A stretch of 7,925 nucleotides of DNA from Ignavibacteriaceae bacterium (lineage in GTDB: Bacteria; Bacteroidota; Ignavibacteria; Ignavibacteriales; Ignavibacteriaceae), in assembly GCA_026193755.1 (NCBI GenBank), contig JAPHUI010000162.1, forward strand, positions 1 to 7,925, given 5' to 3'. The translations under genes were made by a program, and so were the position numbers. Below are positions 1-5,630 of the stretch, one piece after another. The notes under the pieces are model-generated. The model ran no database searches, was not told where the DNA came from, and saw only the letters and a program-made list of their open reading frames with translations. Positions within the stretch are counted from its first letter, which is position 1. Each line of letters starts with the position of its first letter.

Positions 1-97
1 AAAATACGCAACCCTTATGAAAGGTGGGTTAGAAATTATTAGTTCCGAGGGTCAAGGTACAACCGTGGTATTAACTTTCCCAAGCTTTAAAGAGTAA
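1..97 (+). CDS. Sensor histidine kinase, C-terminal end only (partial)
   Basis: The frame beginning at base 2 is open from the window edge to a TAA at 95-97 and encodes about 31 residues. It reads GGLEIISSEGQGTTVVLTFP near its end. This matches the last part of the HATPase_c (GHKL) domain of two-component histidine kinases, where a GG.I.I.S..G.GT.V.L.FP segment carries the last glycine-rich ATP-binding box (G2) and the final beta strand. The protein ends seven residues after that strand, as sensor kinases without a fused receiver domain do. The sensory part, the phospho-accepting histidine and any paired response regulator lie upstream of the window, so the signal cannot be inferred. No response regulator follows downstream. 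Confidence 0.8.
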   Translation, partial: KYATLMKGGLEIISSEGQGTTVVLTFPSFKE

Positions 98-359
98 TTT
101 CAACAGTCGATTATCTCCGCTTAATTTTACTTCCATCCTCACATTTAATTATTGCATTTATTTTTACGAGTACGGTAATTTTTACATAAATATGAATTTT
201 TATACAAACCAAAATTAACAGATAATATTTACCTGTTAGATTATAATTCCAAATTCTTTTTACTTGATAAGCTTTGATAAACATAATTTTAATTTATATT
301 TAACTACGTTATTAAAACCCTCTTTTTGACTATAATTCAAATTTTCTTACTCTCTAATT

Positions 360-430
360 CCACTTTTCATATGAGTACAATAAATAACTTTAGTTAATCT
401 TCTTCTTGAATGATGTGTATCGAAAAGTGG
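360..430. repeat. Perfect 9-bp inverted repeat upstream of the operon
   Basis: CCACTTTTC at 360-368 and GAAAAGTGG at 422-430 are exact reverse complements separated by 53 bp. The arms do not extend on either side. The right arm ends 60 bp before the start codon of the first operon gene. The spacing is long for an RNA hairpin but suits two half-sites bound by a looping or dimeric regulator. A chance origin is also possible. Confidence 0.4.
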
Positions 431-443
431 CACTGAATATGTT
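428..443 (+). promoter_or_regulatory. Weak sigma-54-like promoter candidate
   Basis: TGGCAC at 428-433 matches the -24 half of the sigma-54 consensus exactly. At the right distance the -12 half reads ATGTT instead of TTGCW, so the critical GC is a GT. It would start transcription roughly 35-40 nt before the ATG at 491. The degraded -12 element keeps confidence low. The match overlaps the right arm of the 9-bp inverted repeat. Confidence 0.2.
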
Positions 444-479
444 AATTATCTACGGTTGAGTCAATAAAATAACTTTTTT

Positions 480-483
480 GGAG
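480..483 (+). promoter_or_regulatory. Ribosome-binding site for the 177-aa gene
   Basis: GGAG sits 7 nt before the ATG at 491, a normal Shine-Dalgarno spacing, and supports that start. The second gene of the operon has no comparable site. Confidence 0.65.
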
Positions 484-490
484 CTAGAAA

Positions 491-1024
491 ATGGAAATTG
501 GAAAGATTGCATTTTTAGAAACATATACATCAGAAGATAATGGTGGTATTATTGGAGCAATCCTAGTCACGGATGCTGAAACCAAACCATTGGAATTCAG
601 GGTAACTTCTCCTATAAAACCCACTGGATTTCAGAAAACGCTGTACGGTGATGTTCTGCTTGAACATATTTTAGTCGAATTAATATCTGTCCCTCTGCTT
701 AACGCAATCAATGAACACGTTGATTTAATTTTAGTGAAAGATCCATTTTTCTTAGGAGCAAATAATAAACAGGGAATAAGAGTAATTAGAGTGTTTAATG
801 AATCAGATGGTAAATCGCGTGCAAGCTCTAAAGCCGAAGAACTTGCTTTTGCTGGTTCTTCATCAGGGAAAATGATGGTAGAAACTACCAAAAAATTTGA
901 AACCGAGTTAGCTCCAATAAAAGACCAACTTAATAAATTGGCTGAACACCGTAATCTGCTTGAACCTTTTGAAAGATTAAAACTTGCTTGTGAGCAAGTG
1001 CAGCAGCAAAAATCTATTGAATAA
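491..1024 (+). CDS. Uncharacterised 177-aa protein, first gene of a two-gene operon
   Basis: I do not recognise a named family. The start is supported by GGAG 7 nt upstream. Residues 1-100 alternate beta strands and loops: GKIAFLETY (4-12), a glycine step and GAILVTD (22-28), then PLEFRVTSPIKPT (33-45), FQKTLYGDVLLEHILVEL (47-64) and LILVKDPFFLG (79-89). The run P-EF--T-PIKPT--Q--LYG looks like the conserved core, and I have an impression, from memory only, of similar short proteins in other phyla. Residues 101-130 are low-complexity and probably a linker. Residues 131-176 are charged and probably helical, perhaps a coiled coil. There is no signal peptide or membrane segment, so it is likely cytoplasmic. 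Five nucleotides separate it from the degenerate SNF2-like gene, which suggests coupled expression and perhaps a physical complex. The partnership is inferred from gene order only. Confidence 0.85.
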   Translation: MEIGKIAFLETYTSEDNGGIIGAILVTDAETKPLEFRVTSPIKPTGFQKTLYGDVLLEHILVELISVPLLNAINEHVDLILVKDPFFLGANNKQGIRVIRVFNESDGKSRASSKAEELAFAGSSSGKMMVETTKKFETELAPIKDQLNKLAEHRNLLEPFERLKLACEQVQQQKSIE

Positions 1025-1029
1025 TTTAA

Positions 1030-3735
1030 ATGATCCGAAAGGTACGATCCAAAGTTGCCTCCTCAATATCTAAAATTGAAGAGGTAGATGATTTCTGTTT
1101 TTCCAATTGGTTAAAAAAGCCCTCAGTAGACCAACAACCTGTTGAGTCAATATTATCCCGTCTCGAAAATACACCTGACATTATTTTAGATTTTATTGTT
1201 CCGGAAAATTCAATCAATGAGTTTGGTTTTATTGAACCTGATGTAACTGATGAATTAAAGAATTGTTCTTTTCCACGTGTGAGGAGCAACGCTATTTTTT
1301 TTATGATTCCGGACGCAATCGATAATGGGATTAATTACCCTGATGTTGAATTAAGACCGTTAGGTTTTTCTGCCAGGACGTTAGAGTTTTTAATCAATGC
1401 CCCTGCACAAAAAAATGTAAAAGTTCAATTCGATCATTTAAAGCCAATCGAATATAACTGTACACTGGATATTCCGGCAATTTTTAATTATTTAGAAGAT
1501 ATGGTTCCGGAAATCTATAACATAGATTTGCTGGAATTTGAGGACTTAATAACCTCAGCCAAGAGAATAAAAGTAAATAACATTAAACTTGACTCTTTTC
1601 AAAAAGTTAAAATTGGAAAGTCAGCTCTGCCCGGACTTCCCAAACTAAAGAAAATATATAAAGTCAAAATACCATCTATCGGGAATTATAAATCTAATCA
1701 GCAAAAAATATCCCTTTCTTCTTTCACTCAGCCCTCGATATCTGATTCTTATACCGTACAACTTTCAAAGGTAAAAAACTGGTTTGCAAAGTTTCAAATT
1801 CCAAAAACTGATGAGTTCATGCTTTACAGTTTAAAAGAAGAAAAATTATCAATCGGTGATGCAGAAAAAAGCAAAGTATTAAAAGTAAATGAATATTTAA
1901 GAGAACAGTTAAAGTTAATCTTAAGTAGTGTTAAAAAAGTTGATTGGGAAAAGATTAGTTTTCTACAAATTAAACTGCAACAATTTGAAGAAGCTGGTGC
2001 AAAGTTCCTGGTAGAAAACGATTATGCTTTGTTACAAGACGAATTAGGAATCGATACGCAGAAGGAAGTTGTTGCTGCTTTAAAAATAATGTTCGGGCAT
2101 AGACTAATAAAATCTGCTTTAATAATTAGTTCAAACTATAAGTTGGGAAATCCGGATTACAGCAAACGACTTAATATTGAAATGGGGTGGAGCGATAAGT
2201 TAGGTAAATATTGCCCCGAATTATCTTGTACTGTCCTAGACGGAAATACCGATGAAAGAATTGGAATCTGGAATAAATTTAATTCAATTAATATTGTTGA
2301 TATTGATACTGCAATAAATGATTTTAACTTTAAGATACTCAATGAAGAAAAGTTAAATAAGTTTGATTGTATAATTCTCGACGATGCGCATTTATTCATG
2401 TCCCGGGAAGAAAAAGGAAAAGACTTTGTGTCCTCAATAAAACCAAAAATTTTGTGGACTACTTCCTCTGTCCTCGATAAAAATCTTAATAACGATTTAA
2501 ACAGCTGGTTGAGTCCATCAGTCAGTATTGAAAAGTTTCAGATCCGTAGTAAAGAATCTGTTAGTGAAGATTTACCTAAATTTATATTAAATGAAGTTTG
2601 GTTTGAAGCTGATGATGATCAGCTTAGTGAGTTTAAAGTTACTATGGTTGATTGTAAAAAAGAATTAAGACGTGTACTTGAGTCGGGTAATCCATTAAGA
2701 TTTACGGCGAATATTTTTACTCAGTTACACCGATTAAATCAGGTAGGTAATTTTGCACCCGGTAAATCTAAAAGTCCCAAGACTGAATTTCTTTTAGAAC
2801 AGATAAAGACATTAAGAGAAAATGGTAAAAAAGCTCTCATCCTTTCTCAATACGATAGACTTGGTACAAAGAAAATTGCTGAGCTATTCACTAAGAATGG
2901 GATAGAACATATATCAGTTCCCGGTAGTTCATCAGCCCAGGAACTTAAAAAGGCTATCTCTTTATTTGAATCCAACAAAGAAATGGTAGCATTTATTTCT
3001 GATACAAAGCCTTCTAAGTTAAAATTTTTAGATTTAAATATTCCCTATGTAATAAAATTTGATCAGTGGTGGAATCCAATAAACAATTGGGAGGTTGAGG
3101 ATATGTTAACCTCTCGTGGAGAAGGATCTGCATTTAAGGAGAGCGTAAATATATATAACTATTACTCGTTAGGCACTGTTGACCAAAAAGTTAGAGAGTT
3201 GTTATTCAATAATGATCTGCTCAATAAAAATGTATTCGAACTAATGCATTCAAAAATGTATGAGGAATTAATTTCTGTGGATGAATGGTTAAAAATATTT
3301 GATGTACCGACCAGTGGTCAAGATAATGACAAATTATCCCCCGAAACCGTTCAGGAAAACTTAAAAAAAATAACGCATGATAATTTTCGTACAATGCTTA
3401 CTAAGTTTTTCTCCAGGCTTGGTTATGATAATTTAGAAATCCTTGACGTGCCAAATTCCAATTCTTTTAACATTGTTGGAAATGCTAAACGGAATAACAA
3501 TACTTTCAGACTTGTGGCAAGAGTAATTTCGGAAGGAAAGCTTTCTAAACAAACTTTGGAAGAATTTTTGACAGAAACATCATCATCGACTAATGATAAA
3601 GTATTTATGATTACTAAGGGTAAATTACCCACGGTGAATGAGAGCATTTTACGTGAAAACGTAACGTTAGTAGATGGCCTATTGCTCTCAAAGTACCTTT
3701 TAAGATTTGGAATTGTAGTTACTCAAAATGAATAA
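1030..3735 (+). CDS. Catalytically degenerate SNF2-like helicase with C-terminal degenerate Mrr-like domain
   Basis: This is an intact 901-aa cytoplasmic protein. Residues 1-300 are not recognised. Residues 312-500 resemble the first SNF2 RecA-like lobe: QFEEAGAKFL (318-327), LLQDELGIDTQ (334-344, motif I), ALIISS (363-368, Ia), CIILDDAH (447-454, II), ILWTTSS (474-480, III) and DLNSWLSP (489-496). Residues 515-730 resemble the second lobe: KALILSQYD (601-609, IV), FDQWWNP (677-683), motif VI around 688-698 and GTVDQKV (715-721). Catalytic positions are lost: DEMGLGKT reads DELGIDTQ, DEAH reads DDAH, TGTP reads TTSS, and both motif VI arginines fall on M692 and S695. Residues 780-895 resemble an Mrr-type nuclease (FSRLGY; VFMITKGKLP; VTLVDGLLLSKYL), but the expected catalytic D is N814 and (Q/E)xK falls on A830/V832. 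ATPase and nuclease activity are therefore unlikely; DNA or protein binding may remain. There is no Shine-Dalgarno; the start lies 5 nt after the previous stop, suggesting translational coupling. Confidence 0.8.
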   Translation: MIRKVRSKVASSISKIEEVDDFCFSNWLKKPSVDQQPVESILSRLENTPDIILDFIVPENSINEFGFIEPDVTDELKNCSFPRVRSNAIFFMIPDAIDNGINYPDVELRPLGFSARTLEFLINAPAQKNVKVQFDHLKPIEYNCTLDIPAIFNYLEDMVPEIYNIDLLEFEDLITSAKRIKVNNIKLDSFQKVKIGKSALPGLPKLKKIYKVKIPSIGNYKSNQQKISLSSFTQPSISDSYTVQLSKVKNWFAKFQIPKTDEFMLYSLKEEKLSIGDAEKSKVLKVNEYLREQLKLILSSVKKVDWEKISFLQIKLQQFEEAGAKFLVENDYALLQDELGIDTQKEVVAALKIMFGHRLIKSALIISSNYKLGNPDYSKRLNIEMGWSDKLGKYCPELSCTVLDGNTDERIGIWNKFNSINIVDIDTAINDFNFKILNEEKLNKFDCIILDDAHLFMSREEKGKDFVSSIKPKILWTTSSVLDKNLNNDLNSWLSPSVSIEKFQIRSKESVSEDLPKFILNEVWFEADDDQLSEFKVTMVDCKKELRRVLESGNPLRFTANIFTQLHRLNQVGNFAPGKSKSPKTEFLLEQIKTLRENGKKALILSQYDRLGTKKIAELFTKNGIEHISVPGSSSAQELKKAISLFESNKEMVAFISDTKPSKLKFLDLNIPYVIKFDQWWNPINNWEVEDMLTSRGEGSAFKESVNIYNYYSLGTVDQKVRELLFNNDLLNKNVFELMHSKMYEELISVDEWLKIFDVPTSGQDNDKLSPETVQENLKKITHDNFRTMLTKFFSRLGYDNLEILDVPNSNSFNIVGNAKRNNNTFRLVARVISEGKLSKQTLEEFLTETSSSTNDKVFMITKGKLPTVNESILRENVTLVDGLLLSKYLLRFGIVVTQNE

Positions 3736-3759
3736 GCTTAAAAGTCCCAACTACAATTC
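3710..3759. terminator. 11-bp inverted repeat across the operon stop codon, possible terminator
   Basis: GAATTGTAGTT (3710-3720) and AACTACAATTC (3749-3759) are exact reverse complements with a 28-nt loop containing the TAA at 3733-3735. A further 3 bp (ACT 3721-3723 with AGT 3743-3745) can pair beyond a CCC bulge. A competing 6-bp stem pairs CAACTA (3748-3753) with TAGTTG (3773-3778). It lies between convergent genes, where a two-way terminator is expected. However, no clean T-tract follows the stem on either strand; the A-run at 3779-3786 is on the wrong side for both. Rho-independent function is therefore uncertain. Confidence 0.4.
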
Positions 3760-3786
3760 TTAATTAAAAACTTAGTTGAAAAAAAA

Positions 3787-5391
3787 TTAAAATTTCTCAT
3801 CGTATTTTGTAAAGAGTTCTTCACCAAGATCCCAGGCTTCTTTTACAATAGCATCCTGCTGTTCAATACAATACTTTGTTAAAAATTCTTTTGCTTTCTC
3901 CCTGTCATCAGCCCAAAGAGAGAGTGCTTCATCTTCAATTTCTTTTTGCTTAGCGAAAAGTTTTGCCTGCCACGGATCCCAAACTGCTCTTACATCGTGA
4001 CGCATATCTCCCCATCTTTGTGCAGCAATTGTTCCCAAAAAATTGAAAGCCCACCAGGCTGATTGCCTTGAAAAACCGGTTACTCTTCCGTCTGTTGAAG
4101 AAGTTCCATGAACTCTGGTTATTCCTGCATAAAAAGGAGCATAAATTGAAGTTGCAACATTATCCCAGGCAATCCAGGCTAAACCTCCGATTTCATTCGG
4201 CAGCCAGCTTCTGCATTGGATAATTGTTGCATACATTGTATACCATCTCGCTAAAGTTCTTTCACCAAGCCAACCCCAACCGCCATTTATTTTAAAGAGC
4301 TTATTCATATCGTAAGGCATAAATGGATTTGCAAGCGGTGAGATTACTGTTTTTCCGCTGTCATCTGTTACAGTAAGATTTTTTGTCATATCGAAATCGG
4401 TTCCTTCATAATAATCAGAAAAAATCTGAACCATTTTTTGAAGTGTAACTAATGTATCTGGTTTTACTGAGAAAGGATAATTTTCAGAATTTGGATCAAA
4501 CTTTTGTGAAGGAGCAATAAGATCAAACACACGCCATTCTCTTCTTCTCGCAGCAATAGAATTTCTGTCTGCATAAGCGTAGCAGAATTCGAAAGAACCT
4601 TTTGCCGGGTCCCACCATCCGTTTTGCTGAGCAACTTCAAAAACATTTTCTGAGTACATAAAATAATCTGGATTGTTTACATCAATTTGTCTAATTCTGC
4701 TTCCGTTTGCTCCTACAAATACTTCTCCATCAGGAACTCTTTGTGCTACCCAGATTGCGCCAAGCTTATCTTTTCCAGGTCCAAGTATTTCAATTACCCA
4801 GGCTTCATTGGGATCTACTATTGTGAGCATTTCGCCATCGTCAATCCAACCATATTCTTTCAATAATTCACCGGCAACCTCTATTGCTTCTCTTGCAGTC
4901 TTTCCTCTTTCAAGCATAAGCTGGCAAAGCCGCGGACAATCAAATAAACCTTTATCTGATTTTAATTCTTCTCTTCCACCAAAAGTTGTCTCTCCAATTG
5001 CAACCTGCTGATCATTTAAACAGGGATAAGCTGTGTTGATATAACCATATGTATAATCTATTTGCGGAATATTTCCCGTTGGCACATCCTTGTATGATGG
5101 CATTTTTTGCGTATCATCGTTTCCGCGTTTATAAAGTGTAACTAATTCACCTCTTTCGTGCTGTATTGCAGGGACAATCGTAAGATTGCTTCTCGTTCGG
5201 TGACTGTCATCAGTGTGTGATGTCATCACAGAACCATCAAAGCTGGCTAGCTTTCCAACAGCTACTGTAGTGCAGCCATCAGGATAACCATTTATCCAAT
5301 CGGATTTATCATCTTTATTTAATTGTTGAGTTTGTGCAATGGTAACTGATATGAAAAAAATGAAAATGATTATTGAATATTTACGCAGCAT
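3787..5391 (-). CDS. Secreted C69-family (U34) dipeptidase
   Basis: This 534-aa protein belongs to the peptidase family C69 group of Ntn hydrolases, thiol dipeptidases that free their nucleophilic cysteine by removing a short N-terminal segment. Residues 1-19 form a hydrophobic signal peptide ending in VTIA before Q20. C40 in GYPDGCTTVAVGK (35-47) is the expected nucleophile, followed by SFDGSVMTSHTDD (50-62), typical of the family. Other landmarks are YTYGYINTAYPCLND (113-127), AIGETTFGGR (131-140), VDPNEAWVIEILG (192-204), FVGANGSRI (225-233) and GWWD (258-261). AGAGGT lies 7 nt upstream of the ATG and supports the start. It probably acts in the periplasm or outside the cell on small peptides from protein breakdown. 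It is convergent with the helicase-like operon and shows no functional tie to it. The substrate cannot be told from sequence. Confidence 0.92.
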   Translation of the reverse strand: MLRKYSIIIFIFFISVTIAQTQQLNKDDKSDWINGYPDGCTTVAVGKLASFDGSVMTSHTDDSHRTRSNLTIVPAIQHERGELVTLYKRGNDDTQKMPSYKDVPTGNIPQIDYTYGYINTAYPCLNDQQVAIGETTFGGREELKSDKGLFDCPRLCQLMLERGKTAREAIEVAGELLKEYGWIDDGEMLTIVDPNEAWVIEILGPGKDKLGAIWVAQRVPDGEVFVGANGSRIRQIDVNNPDYFMYSENVFEVAQQNGWWDPAKGSFEFCYAYADRNSIAARRREWRVFDLIAPSQKFDPNSENYPFSVKPDTLVTLQKMVQIFSDYYEGTDFDMTKNLTVTDDSGKTVISPLANPFMPYDMNKLFKINGGWGWLGERTLARWYTMYATIIQCRSWLPNEIGGLAWIAWDNVATSIYAPFYAGITRVHGTSSTDGRVTGFSRQSAWWAFNFLGTIAAQRWGDMRHDVRAVWDPWQAKLFAKQKEIEDEALSLWADDREKAKEFLTKYCIEQQDAIVKEAWDLGEELFTKYDEKF

Positions 5392-5505
5392 ACGTTCTAC
5401 CTCTGTTTTAGATTAGCGGATTATTTTGGTTGGAAATATAAAAATGTTGGTATGAATAATAAAAAATCTTTTTAGTGCGTCTTGGCGCAGAGTCTGTATA
5501 AATAC

Positions 5506-5573
5506 TGTCATCCCGAATTTATTTCGGGATCTACTATTTGTGACTAAGATTCTGAACCAAGTTCAGAAAGACA
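5506..5573. repeat. Small palindromic intergenic repeat with two hairpins
   Basis: The element is bounded by TGTC (5506-5509) and GACA (5570-5573). It contains ATCCCGAA (5510-5517) pairing with TTCGGGAT (5523-5530) around a 5-nt loop, and TTCTGAAC (5550-5557) pairing with GTTCAGAA (5561-5568) around a 3-nt loop. The outer 12 bases on each side match in 9 of 12 as an imperfect terminal inverted repeat. This design, 'TGTCATCCCGAA...TTCGGGATCT...TTCTGAA..AAGTTCAGAA', is one I associate with dispersed MITE/REP-like intergenic elements in FCB-group genomes. Only one copy lies here, so dispersal cannot be shown. It sits about 115 bp upstream of the dipeptidase start and 58 bp beyond the end of the neighbouring minus-strand gene. 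Confidence 0.7.
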
Positions 5574-5598
5574 TTTTTTATTTCAACAATATCATCCC

Positions 5599-5614
5599 TG
5601 CCTGTCGGCAGGCA
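5599..5614. repeat. GC-rich hairpin TGCCTG/CAGGCA
   Basis: TGCCTG (5599-5604) and CAGGCA (5609-5614) pair around a TCGG loop, in DNA that is otherwise AT-rich. It lies 16 bp beyond the stop codon of the minus-strand gene ending at 5631, the right place for a terminator. No T-run follows it on the minus strand (the next bases read GGGATGATA), so it may instead be a second dispersed repeat next to the element at 5506-5573. Confidence 0.5.
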
Positions 5615-5630
5615 AGTTCTTCGTGCTTCA

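Larger units (their letters stand above)
98..490. other. Long AT-rich intergenic region
   Basis: These 393 bp separate the histidine kinase from the two-gene operon. The stretch is very AT-rich, I recognise no protein or RNA gene in it, and no T-tract hairpin follows the kinase stop. The structure I can see lies near its 3' end: a perfect 9-bp inverted repeat (360-368 with 422-430), a weak sigma-54-like site overlapping the right arm, and the ribosome-binding site of the next gene. TTGATA at 274-279 with TATTTA at 297-302 (17-nt spacing) could be a sigma-70-type promoter, but such matches arise easily by chance in DNA this AT-rich. A leader of this length suggests the operon has its own promoter. 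Confidence 0.6.

Noticed and set aside
326..336. TTGAC followed directly by TATAAT as a sigma-70 promoter
   Set aside because: Both hexamer-like strings are present but with no spacer between them, so they cannot act together as -35 and -10 elements.
1026..1289. Minus-strand open frame of 87 codons opposite the start of the 901-aa gene
   Set aside because: It is antisense to an intact long coding frame, has no ribosome-binding site I can see, and its translation has no recognisable motif.
1030..3735. The 901-aa gene as a decayed pseudogene
   Set aside because: The frame is uninterrupted for 901 codons, the fold landmarks are kept, and the changes fall at catalytic positions rather than at random. 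A maintained pseudoenzyme fits better.
4673..5011. 112-codon plus-strand open frame
   Set aside because: It lies entirely antisense to the well-supported C69 dipeptidase gene; its serine/proline-rich translation is what the reverse of that gene yields, and it matches no family.
5474..5496. Short GC-rich patch (tgcgtcttggcgcagagtc) as a hairpin or repeat unit
   Set aside because: The arms pair only partly, and no second copy is present here, so a repeat or terminator cannot be supported.
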